DNA of 34,741 bases from Bacteroides sp. 43_108 (GTDB lineage Bacteria > Bacteroidota > Bacteroidia > Bacteroidales > Bacteroidaceae), in contig MNQS01000130.1 of NCBI GenBank assembly GCA_001915545.1, positions 1 to 34,741 of the forward strand. Reading direction: 5' to 3'. Positions 16,992 to 24,067 of the stretch are shown one piece after another. The position numbers were made by a program, and so were the translations under genes. A model generated the notes under the pieces. The model was not told the origin of the DNA. It saw only the letters and a list, made by a program, of their open reading frames with translations, and searched no databases. Positions within the stretch are counted from its first letter, which is position 1. Each line of letters begins with the position of its first letter.

Positions 16992-17558
16992 CTACCGATT
17001 CTCCCTCACCACCTTATCCACAACCTCCTTAAGGTGTTGAAACTTTTCTTCGCTGTAGTCATGTTCCACCATACGCACTATGCCTTTGGGATCTACGACG
17101 AATGTCTTCGGAAATCCGTTGTCGGCAAACTTTTCGAAAACTTTTCCAGTTGGATCGTAGTATAGAGGAAATGTGGATTTGGACAATTCTCTGAATTTCT
17201 TTGCACTCTCTGCACTTTCTCCAGAACCAATGGCAATGAATGCAAACTCGTCGGGAGAATAAATGTCCATAATCTCCGGACCTACACGTCCGAGTTCTTT
17301 TCTGCAAGGCCCGCAGCTGCTTATCCAAAAACTTACGACAAATGTCTTGCCCGAAAGTTCTGAACTTTCCAGCTTATTGCCGTCCTCATCAAAAACGGTG
17401 AATGATGGACACTTGTCTCCTTCTATGCAATACCAATTAGTAACCGTCACACCCATTGGCAAACCACCGATTCTGACAGTATCACGCTGTACCCTCCTCT
17501 GAGCATGCATCGGAAACAGAACTATTGCAAACAACAAAAAGAAAAATACCTTTCGCAT
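16992..17558 (-). CDS. TlpA-like secreted thioredoxin-fold protein
   Basis: A 188-aa exported thiol-disulfide protein. A signal peptide ends at PMHAQ. The thioredoxin fold follows, with active site SSCGPCRKE (Cys82, Cys85) and cis-proline in NGFPKTF (Pro150). The FPLYYDPTGKVFEKF segment is typical of TlpA/ResA redoxins, which reduce or resolve disulfides of periplasmic proteins. It is monocistronic, between the bidirectional terminator and its own promoter. Nearby envelope genes (DegP, SIMPL) fit a protein-quality role, but the partner is not known. Confidence 0.9.
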   Translation of the reverse strand: MRKVFFFLLFAIVLFPMHAQRRVQRDTVRIGGLPMGVTVTNWYCIEGDKCPSFTVFDEDGNKLESSELSGKTFVVSFWISSCGPCRKELGRVGPEIMDIYSPDEFAFIAIGSGESAESAKKFRELSKSTFPLYYDPTGKVFEKFADNGFPKTFVVDPKGIVRMVEHDYSEEKFQHLKEVVDKVVRENR

Positions 17559-17582
17559 AAATACATATTATAAAATATAAAA

Positions 17583-17590
17583 CAAAGATA
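17583..17590 (-). promoter_or_regulatory. Candidate -7 promoter box of the TlpA-like gene
   Basis: TATCTTTG on the minus strand matches TAnnTTTG exactly, 25 nt upstream of the ATG at 17558. The surrounding sequence is very AT-rich. No clear -33 is seen. Confidence 0.4.
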
Positions 17591-17735
17591 CATATTATAT
17601 ATAATGTGAAGAAGTAAAGAGGTGATTTGTCAGACAAACCTACCTTGATGCCAACATACAATATATAGAGGAATAAAAAGCTCAATAATACAAATGAGCA
17701 TAAAAAGCAGAGAACGTGCTTAAGCAAAATAGAAA

Positions 17736-17814
17736 CTGCGGGCGCTCGCAATGAAAATTATACGCGCTCGCAGTATTCATCGCGGGCGCTCGCAGCATCG
17801 GCTCCGACGATGCT
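17736..17814. repeat. GC-rich palindromic repeat cluster with 22-bp period
   Basis: GCGCTCGCA occurs three times, starting at 17742, 17764 and 17786, exactly 22 bp apart. The first and third copies lie in the wider unit GCGGGCGCTCGCA. Copies 1 and 2 can fold as CTGCGgGCGC/GCGCtCGCAG. AGCATCG (17794-17800) and CGATGCT (17808-17814) form a further perfect 7-bp hairpin. The GC content contrasts with the AT-rich flanks. The same GC-rich palindrome type occurs at 5678-5695 (16 of 20 bases alike). No gene is present in 17591-18056. Confidence 0.6.
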
Positions 17815-17932
17815 AACAAGTGTAAACATCTTTGTATGAACAGAAAACATAGACTCCGAGAACGACTTTAAAGAATTGTAAAGAATGCCGATTGCATGAC
17901 TAACTGCTGTTAAGTGCCGGACACGTACTGTT

Positions 17933-17973
17933 AAAGATTTTCAAAAGCTTAAATTTTGTCGCTGAAAATCTTT
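17933..17973. repeat. 11-bp inverted repeat upstream of degP
   Basis: AAAGATTTTCA (17933-17943) and TGAAAATCTTT (17963-17973) are perfect inverted repeats separated by 19 nt, 84 nt upstream of the protease start. Just downstream, TTTG (17972-17975) and TATTTTAA about 20 nt further are a weak promoter candidate. The repeat could be an operator or an RNA hairpin. Confidence 0.45.
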
Positions 17974-18056
17974 TGGCGTTTCTGAATTTTGTAGTTATTT
18001 TAACACCGTAAAAGTTAAAAAGATACGAGAATTTAACATTAAAAACCATATTAGTT

Positions 18057-19568
18057 ATGAAACAGTCAATTAAAAAAGTCTACGGAATATTTTCCGGAGT
18101 AGCACTGATGGCAGGAGTGGCAGGAGCTTTCATATACTCGGCAACTGCCAATGCAATGGTTTCATCGGGTGAACAGAACGCAACAGAAGAAGTACCACAA
18201 GTGTCAAGAAGCGCAGCTGCTGTAGGCGGTCCTTACATCGACCTGACCGATGCTGCAGAGAAGGCTTGCAATGCCGTTGTATACATCAAGGTTGTTGTAA
18301 ACGGCAAGACACAGACAGTCGAATACCGCGACCCATTTGCTGATTTCTTCGGTGAATTCTTCGGACGCGGAGGCGATGTACAGCGCCGTCAGATACAGAC
18401 ACCAAAGAGGGAGGCAGCCGGTTCGGGTGTCATCATTTCGAGCGACGGATACATCGTTACAAACAACCACGTTGTTGAAAATGCAGACGAAATAACCATC
18501 ACGCTCAACGACAACAGGGAATTCACGGCAAGAACCATAGGAACCGACCCGGATACAGACCTTGCGCTGCTCAAGATTGACGGTGAGGATTTCCCAACTC
18601 TTCCTATAGGCGACTCTGACGCCCTGAAGGTCGGCGAATGGGTTTTGGCAGTGGGCAACCCGTTCAACCTCACATCTACGGTAACAGCCGGAATCGTAAG
18701 TGCAAAGGCACGTTCGCTCGGCGCCACACGTACCGGAATCGAATCGTTCATACAGACAGATGCAGCCATCAACTCCGGCAACAGCGGCGGTGCACTGGTG
18801 AATGCACGCGGCGAACTCGTCGGCATCAACGCAATGCTCTACAGCCAGACAGGTTCATTCACAGGATACGGATTTGCCATCCCAACATCCATCATGAAGA
18901 AGGTCGTAGAAGACCTGAAGCAGTATGGTGTCGTACAGAGAGCAATGCTCGGTATCAGCGGTACTGATGCAAACAAATACATCGATGCACAGAAGGCTGA
19001 AGACAAGGAAGTAGACCTCGGCACTGTCGACGGCGTATACGTAGCAGAAGTAACAGAGGACGGTTCTGCAGCCGATGCAGGTCTGAAAGCAGGCGACGTC
19101 ATCGTTTCTGTCAACGGCAAGCACGTATCAAAGATGAGCGAACTCCAGGAAATGCTTACAAAGTTCCGTCCGGGCGACAAGGTGCTCATCGGCTACATCA
19201 GAGACAAGAAGGAAAAGAGCACAAATGTCACTCTCCGCAACTCAAAGGGCACTACAACTGTTGTCAAGAACAACAACATGGACATCCTCGGTGCAGACTT
19301 CGTAGAACTGAGCGACGATCTCAAGAAGACTCTCAACCTCAACTACGGTGTTCAAATCAAGGAGCTCCGCAACGGACGTATGAAGGACGCCGGCATGGCG
19401 AAGGGATTCATCATCCTCAAAGCCAACAACCAGAACATCAGAACTGTTGAAGACCTCAACACTGCGTTCAAGACAGCAAGCAACTCTGCCGAACAGACTC
19501 TCTGGATATGGGGTAAGACTCCTGCAGGCAAGTCACAGAGCTTTGCAATCATTGTAGGCGAAGAATAA
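18057..19568 (+). CDS. degP: Do-family periplasmic serine protease/chaperone (DegP/HtrA)
   Basis: A 503-aa exported protease that degrades or refolds damaged envelope proteins. A signal-anchor-like N-terminus (residues about 8-33) precedes the trypsin-like domain. The catalytic triad is His138 (TNNHVV), Asp168 (DPDTDLALLKI) and Ser243 (INSGNSGGALVN). The LA-loop-like insert DPFADFFGEFFGRGGD lies at 92-107, as in DegP/DegQ proteins. Two PDZ domains follow at about 295-390 and 405-500, with GLKAGDVIVSVNGK in the first. It is monocistronic, with a terminator directly after. DegP versus DegQ subtype cannot be settled here. Confidence 0.95.
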   Translation: MKQSIKKVYGIFSGVALMAGVAGAFIYSATANAMVSSGEQNATEEVPQVSRSAAAVGGPYIDLTDAAEKACNAVVYIKVVVNGKTQTVEYRDPFADFFGEFFGRGGDVQRRQIQTPKREAAGSGVIISSDGYIVTNNHVVENADEITITLNDNREFTARTIGTDPDTDLALLKIDGEDFPTLPIGDSDALKVGEWVLAVGNPFNLTSTVTAGIVSAKARSLGATRTGIESFIQTDAAINSGNSGGALVNARGELVGINAMLYSQTGSFTGYGFAIPTSIMKKVVEDLKQYGVVQRAMLGISGTDANKYIDAQKAEDKEVDLGTVDGVYVAEVTEDGSAADAGLKAGDVIVSVNGKHVSKMSELQEMLTKFRPGDKVLIGYIRDKKEKSTNVTLRNSKGTTTVVKNNNMDILGADFVELSDDLKKTLNLNYGVQIKELRNGRMKDAGMAKGFIILKANNQNIRTVEDLNTAFKTASNSAEQTLWIWGKTPAGKSQSFAIIVGEE

Positions 19569-19609
19569 AGAACTACAGGTGCAAGAAACTTAAGCACCAA
19601 CAATCATGA

Positions 19610-19655
19610 GAAGCGAATACGGGAAACTGAAAACTCCCCTATCCGCTTCTTTTTA
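19610..19655 (+). terminator. Intrinsic terminator of degP
   Basis: AGAAGCG-A-ATA-C-GGGA (from 19610) pairs with TCCC-C-TAT-C-CGCTTCT (to 19651), giving 14 pairs with two mismatches, followed by TTTTT. Confidence 0.88.
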
Positions 19656-19790
19656 TTAAAAAATCTGAACACTTGAACAAAGCCGCATACATGCACGTTA
19701 TAATTATATATCATGCAAGAACCGCCTTAACATAAGGAAAAAATAGAGACAATAAAAAAAGGAATCATCAACTGAAAAATCAACAGAAAC

Positions 19791-20489
19791 ATGAAAGTAG
19801 ACAATTTGGTGAAATCTGCTGTCATACTCTCAATCGGAATAGTGATAGCATCTGTGTTCATTGCACACGCCGCATCGGAAATGAAATCAAACGAAAGGTA
19901 TGTCACCGTCAAGGGACTGGCCGAGCGCGAGGTCAAAGCCAACAAGGTTATATGGCCGATTGCATTCAACGATGTGAGCAACAATCTCAATTCGCTCTAC
20001 GAAAGTATAGAATCGAAAAACAAGACCATCGTCGACTACCTCAAGAAGAACGGCATAAAGGATTCTGAGATAAACATCTCTTCGCCGTCCGTATTCGACC
20101 GTATGGCACAGAGCTACGTGGCCGACAATGTAACGGTGCGCTATCAGATAAGCCAGGTCATCACCGTAACGTCTACCGATGTCGACAAGGTCATGAAGCT
20201 TATGTCCAAACAGTCAGAAATGCTCAAGCTAGGCATAGCCGTAGGCTCGAACTACGAAAACCGCGTGCAGTATCTCTACACCTCGCTCAACGACCTGAAA
20301 CCGGAAATGATTGAAGAAGCGACAAAGAATGCACGCCAGGTTGCAGACAAATTTGCCGAAGATGCCGAATGCGACCTCGGAAGCATCAAATATGCAAATC
20401 AGGGACAGTTCAGCATAACAGAAGACTCGAACACACCGCACATCAAGCAGATACGCGTTGTTACGACAGTCGACTATTTCCTCAAATGA
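19791..20489 (+). CDS. SIMPL domain (DUF541) membrane-anchored protein
   Basis: A 232-aa protein with an uncleaved or signal-anchor helix at residues about 8-30 and a SIMPL/DUF541 domain for the rest. The family opening RYVTVKGLAEREVKANKVIWPI and the later pair of alternating helix-strand units (ISQVITVTSTDVDKV, then EEATKNARQVADKFAEDA) are typical. SIMPL proteins are periplasmic or outer-envelope proteins that oligomerise; their role is poorly defined, with links to oxidative and envelope stress. The gene is monocistronic, between the degP terminator and its own. Confidence 0.9.
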   Translation: MKVDNLVKSAVILSIGIVIASVFIAHAASEMKSNERYVTVKGLAEREVKANKVIWPIAFNDVSNNLNSLYESIESKNKTIVDYLKKNGIKDSEINISSPSVFDRMAQSYVADNVTVRYQISQVITVTSTDVDKVMKLMSKQSEMLKLGIAVGSNYENRVQYLYTSLNDLKPEMIEEATKNARQVADKFAEDAECDLGSIKYANQGQFSITEDSNTPHIKQIRVVTTVDYFLK

Positions 20490-20519
20490 GAACATACAAA
20501 GGATGACTTCAACAAACGC

Positions 20520-20564
20520 CCGGCACTGCTCTACCCAAACCCTCACGGAGCAGTGCCGGTTTTT
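20520..20564 (+). terminator. Intrinsic terminator of the SIMPL gene
   Basis: CCGGCACTGCTC (20520-20531) and GAGCAGTGCCGG (20548-20559) form a perfect 12-bp stem with a 16-nt loop, followed by TTTTT. Confidence 0.93.
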
Positions 20565-20734
20565 CTATGCTTTCCCCCAGAGTTTCATTCCACGGCTGAA
20601 AGCCCTTTACTCATCCACAACTCCCATCACCCGACGCACGCATTTCCAAATCTCGCATTATTGTCCTATCTTAGCGGCCGAAAAGGGAAATTTGCCCGAA
20701 GAAACACAGATTTTATAAATATACAGTGCACACA

Positions 20735-21952
20735 ATGAAGACAGCAATCATAGGAGGAGGAGCTGCAGGATTCTTCGCAGCCATAAATTTGAAGGAGCTA
20801 TGTCCCGAAGCAGAAGTATGCATATACGAACAGGCTCCCAAGGTACTGGCAAAGGTTGCTGTCACCGGTGGAGGCAGATGCAACCTCACAAACACGTTCG
20901 AGGAAATAAAGAACATCGGAGATGCCTATCCGCGAGGCGCAAAGCTTATGAAACGTTTGCTGAAGACATTCAGCCATAGGGATGCATACAAATGGTTCGA
21001 GGCCCACGGCGTAGCACTCACCGTGCAGAGCGACCATTGCGTATTCCCTGCATCCCAGGATGCGCATGAGATAATCAAGATGTTCCTCTATATGTGTTCA
21101 AGAACAGGTATCAGCATACACTCAAACCACAGGGTTGTCCACATAGACAAGCAAGAGGATACATTCGAACTGACATTTGCAAGCGGCAAGAAGGTGCATG
21201 CAGACTGCGTCATAGTCACCACAGGCAGTTTCTCGGCCTTGCGCCACGGTTCCATGCTCGACTCTCTCCCGCTTAAGATAGAACCGCCGGTTCCATCTCT
21301 TTTCAGCATAAACATCAAGGAAGACATTGGCAAACTGTCGGGGACGGTGGTAGAAAATGCATCGGCACGCATTCCGGGAACATCCTTCAAGGCATCAGGC
21401 CCACTGCTCGTCACCCATTGGGGCATGAGCGGACCAGCCGTGCTTAAGCTCACCTCATACGCAGCACGCCATCTGCACGAATGCGGCTACACTACGCCCA
21501 TTGCTGTAAACTGGTGCGGCGAAATGAACGACGAGGAAATCAGAGCATCTCTCACAGAACTAATGAAAGCAAACGCCGGCAAGAACCTTTCATCTGTCCA
21601 TCTGCCGTCACTACCCGGACGCCTGTGGTGCCGGCTTCTGGAAGCACGCGCCATACCTTCCGAAAGAAAATGCGGAGACATCAGCAAAAAAGAACTGAAC
21701 CGCCTCACAGACGCCATTGCAAACGATTCCTTCACCATGACAGGCAAATACCGCCGCAAGGAAGAGTTCGTCACCTGCGGAGGTGTCTCGCTGACATCCG
21801 TTTCCCCTTCCACCCTCGAGTGCCGTGAATGCCCCGGCCTATATCTTGCCGGCGAAGCACTCGACATAGACGGTATAACAGGCGGATTCAACCTGCAGGC
21901 AGCATGGACAACCGGATTCACTGTTGCAAAAGCCATAGCAGAATCAGTGTGA
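20735..21952 (+). CDS. HI0933/BaiN-like FAD-dependent oxidoreductase
   Basis: A 405-aa flavoprotein of the HI0933 family (annotated as NAD(P)/FAD-dependent or aminoacetone-oxidase-like; BaiN is a characterised relative). The N-terminal Rossmann motif AIIGGGAAGFFAA binds FAD. The second family motif TGGGRCNLTN follows at about residues 48-57. THWGMSGPAVLKLTSYAA and, near the end, GLYLAGEALDIDGITGGFNLQAAWTTG complete the family pattern. A GTG nine bases upstream (20726) is in frame, but the ATG at 20735 places the Rossmann strand at residue 2 as usual. It is monocistronic. The natural substrate is unknown; family members are reported to act on bile-acid intermediates or to have unresolved roles. 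Confidence 0.92.
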   Translation: MKTAIIGGGAAGFFAAINLKELCPEAEVCIYEQAPKVLAKVAVTGGGRCNLTNTFEEIKNIGDAYPRGAKLMKRLLKTFSHRDAYKWFEAHGVALTVQSDHCVFPASQDAHEIIKMFLYMCSRTGISIHSNHRVVHIDKQEDTFELTFASGKKVHADCVIVTTGSFSALRHGSMLDSLPLKIEPPVPSLFSINIKEDIGKLSGTVVENASARIPGTSFKASGPLLVTHWGMSGPAVLKLTSYAARHLHECGYTTPIAVNWCGEMNDEEIRASLTELMKANAGKNLSSVHLPSLPGRLWCRLLEARAIPSERKCGDISKKELNRLTDAIANDSFTMTGKYRRKEEFVTCGGVSLTSVSPSTLECRECPGLYLAGEALDIDGITGGFNLQAAWTTGFTVAKAIAESV

Positions 21953-21965
21953 CCCTGCGCATGCC

Positions 21966-22877
21966 CTACTCCTTGTCGCGATACCTTTTTGGCGAAATGC
22001 CCGCATGCTTTTTGAAATATTTACCGAAAAACGACTGATTTGGGAAATTCAAGGCATAGGATATTTCCTGTATGCTCATATCTGAATACTTGATAAGATT
22101 TTTTGCCTCCAGAATAACGTACTCGTCAATCCAACGTACTGCAGACTTGCCGCTGACTTTGCGTATAAGATTACTTAAATATTTGGGATTGAGATGAATT
22201 TTTGATGCATAGAACTTAACAGACCTATTTGTAGTATAGTATTTCGAAAGCAAATCCATAAACTGTCTGAAATAATATTCATCACGACGTTGAGGCAAAT
22301 CAGGCAATGTCTCGTTTGCAAAATTTTCTTCAGTAAGATAAAGGAAACGATAAAAGCCTGACGATATGAGCGAATCCATCATTTTGTGATAATAAGAATT
22401 ATGTTCGTTGCCTTTAATGCTGTCATAAACAAAAGAAAACAACTGACAAAGATATTGGCAGTCTGCAGTCGACAGAGGCAAACAGAATGCATCGCGCGTA
22501 AGCATATACAACGATGCAGCATTCTTGACTTTTATGTTAAGCCTATTCAAAAACTCCTGCTTGAAAATCAGGAGCGTCAAGCTACTGGGTTCAAAATCAA
22601 GCAATTCTATTATCATACCTGGACGATAGACAAAAGACATTCCAGACGACACTACAAAATGCTTCAAATTGCACGAAAATTCCATTTTCCCTTTAGAACA
22701 TATTAACACAATATATGCATCTATTCTGGTTGGATAACGAAAAAGTTCGTTGCCGGATTCCTTATCGACAGAAATAACAAAGAAATTTCCATTGTACATT
22801 CTTCCTCTACTCAGTATTGTACTAATTGTCAAGAACTTATCAAAAGAAAGAATGTTTATATCTTGTTTCAATTCCAT
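21966..22877 (-). CDS. AraC-family transcriptional regulator
   Basis: A 303-aa one-component regulator. Residues about 1-190 form a cupin-like N-terminal ligand or dimerisation domain without membrane segments. The last 100 residues carry two HTH units: FYASKIHLNPKYLSNLIRKV, then MSIQEISYALNFPNQSFFGKYFKK and the family end HAGISPKRYRD. It is divergent from the RND efflux operon with 161 bp between the start codons, so it very likely controls that operon and possibly itself. The inducer is unknown. It ends 13 bp from the convergent flavoprotein gene. Confidence 0.94.
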   Translation of the reverse strand: MELKQDINILSFDKFLTISTILSRGRMYNGNFFVISVDKESGNELFRYPTRIDAYIVLICSKGKMEFSCNLKHFVVSSGMSFVYRPGMIIELLDFEPSSLTLLIFKQEFLNRLNIKVKNAASLYMLTRDAFCLPLSTADCQYLCQLFSFVYDSIKGNEHNSYYHKMMDSLISSGFYRFLYLTEENFANETLPDLPQRRDEYYFRQFMDLLSKYYTTNRSVKFYASKIHLNPKYLSNLIRKVSGKSAVRWIDEYVILEAKNLIKYSDMSIQEISYALNFPNQSFFGKYFKKHAGISPKRYRDKE

Positions 22878-22897
22878 ATTCTCAGCATAATTATGCC

Positions 22898-22905
22898 CAA
22901 ATATA
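22898..22905 (-). promoter_or_regulatory. Candidate -7 promoter box of the AraC-type gene
   Basis: TATATTTG on the minus strand matches TAnnTTTG exactly, 20 nt upstream of the start codon. No clear -33 element. Confidence 0.4.
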
Positions 22906-22917
22906 AGAATATTATGG

Positions 22918-22937
22918 ACGCATACTTACGCATATTT
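22918..22937. promoter_or_regulatory. Candidate AraC operator: 10-bp tandem repeat
   Basis: ACGCATACTT (22918-22927) and ACGCATATTT (22928-22937) are adjacent 10-bp repeats matching at nine of ten positions, one helical turn apart. They lie in the divergent region between the regulator and the RND operon. AraC-type proteins contact two half-sites one turn apart with their two HTH units, so the fit is good but unproven. Confidence 0.45.
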
Positions 22938-22979
22938 TCACGATTAAACCTTTTGACCAATACTTCTATATAATGTGCC

Positions 22980-23010
22980 TTTCAATAGTATTATCGGCAA
23001 ACTAATTTTG
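22980..23010 (+). promoter_or_regulatory. Candidate promoter of the RND efflux operon
   Basis: TAATTTTG (23003-23010) matches TAnnTTTG exactly. TTTC (22980-22983) lies 19 nt upstream as a near-consensus -33. It sits 28 bp before the adaptor start and about 40 bp downstream of the candidate AraC operator. Confidence 0.5.
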
Positions 23011-23038
23011 CCACGTCTAAACAAACTTTTATTTCAAG

Positions 23039-24067
23039 ATGGTAAAAAGAGAAAAAAAGAACATGTTGGCATTACTGGTATTGCCGATGCTCCTATGCGG
23101 ATGCTCAACCGACAATCGGCAGAAAGAAGTACCGCCAACAAGGGTCAAGACGGAGAAGGTCGGAAAAAGCAATGGAGCATCAGCACTCCATTATATAGGA
23201 ACAGCCGAAGAAAAAGAAAGTATGTCGCTCAGCTTTCTTGTTGCAGGCACAATAAAGTCAATGAATGCAGATGAAGGACAGTTCGTGCAGCGCGGTGCAC
23301 TTCTTGCATCAATGGACGAATCATCAGCCATCAGTGCTCTGAACGCGGCCGAGGCCTCGCTGGAACAGGCAAAAGATGCATACAACCGAATGGACATGCT
23401 CTACAAAAATGCAAGTTTGCCTGATATCAAGATGACGGAAATCAAAACAAAACTCAAGCAGGCTCAGGCGACTTATGACATTGCAAAGAAAAACTGCAAA
23501 GACTTCAGAATTGCATCACCATTCTCTGGGGTAATCGGGAAAAAAATTCTTTCCGCAGGTGAAACATCCGTGCCCGGACAACCGGTGTATACCCTTCTCA
23601 ACATTGACGAAGTAAGAATAAAAATAGCTGTACCGGAAACTGAAATATCAGACATTGACCCATCAATGGTTGCCACAATCAGTTCTGAAGCAGTAAAAGA
23701 CATGACGTTCAAAGGTTCACGCATTGAAAAGGGCGTTGAAGCCGACCCAATGTCGCACACCTATGACGTATACATAACAGTTGAAAACGGTGATCACAAC
23801 ATCCTGCCCGGAATGATCTGCACTGTCATACTGTCAAAAGAAAGCGATATTCCTCAGATACTCATACCTGTTACTGCAGTTCATGAGGACAACGATGAAC
23901 GAAAATTTGTATGGACAGCCAAAAACGGCAAGGCTGAACGTACATACATCAGCACAGGTGAAGTTTCGGGCAACAAAATTGCCATTACGAAGGGACTTGA
24001 CGAAGGAGATATAATCGTTACAGACGGCTATCAGAAAATCAGCAACGGAAGCAAAATAATATATTAA
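23039..24067 (+). CDS. RND efflux periplasmic adaptor lipoprotein
   Basis: A 342-aa membrane-fusion protein of the AcrA/HlyD family. The signal peptide ends in a lipobox, LLCGC, with Cys near residue 22. Lipoyl-like halves (VAGTIKSMNADEGQFVQRG and FSGVIGKKILSAGETSVPGQP) flank a short coiled-coil hairpin at about 100-145. Beta-barrel and membrane-proximal domains follow, ending in GLDEGDIIVTDGYQKISNGSKI-type sequence. It is short for an RND adaptor. The gene overlaps the pump start by one base (TAATGA), so the two are translationally linked. It links the pump to the TolC-like channel at 27128. Confidence 0.93.
   Translation: MVKREKKNMLALLVLPMLLCGCSTDNRQKEVPPTRVKTEKVGKSNGASALHYIGTAEEKESMSLSFLVAGTIKSMNADEGQFVQRGALLASMDESSAISALNAAEASLEQAKDAYNRMDMLYKNASLPDIKMTEIKTKLKQAQATYDIAKKNCKDFRIASPFSGVIGKKILSAGETSVPGQPVYTLLNIDEVRIKIAVPETEISDIDPSMVATISSEAVKDMTFKGSRIEKGVEADPMSHTYDVYITVENGDHNILPGMICTVILSKESDIPQILIPVTAVHEDNDERKFVWTAKNGKAERTYISTGEVSGNKIAITKGLDEGDIIVTDGYQKISNGSKIIY

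Noticed and set aside
17742..17794. CRISPR array at the 22-bp periodic repeats
   Set aside because: The repeated unit is only about 9-13 bases, the intervening sequence is too short for spacers, and no cas genes are nearby.
20458..20718. Short open frames between the SIMPL gene and the flavoprotein gene
   Set aside because: They cross the terminator at 20520-20564 and encode no recognisable protein.
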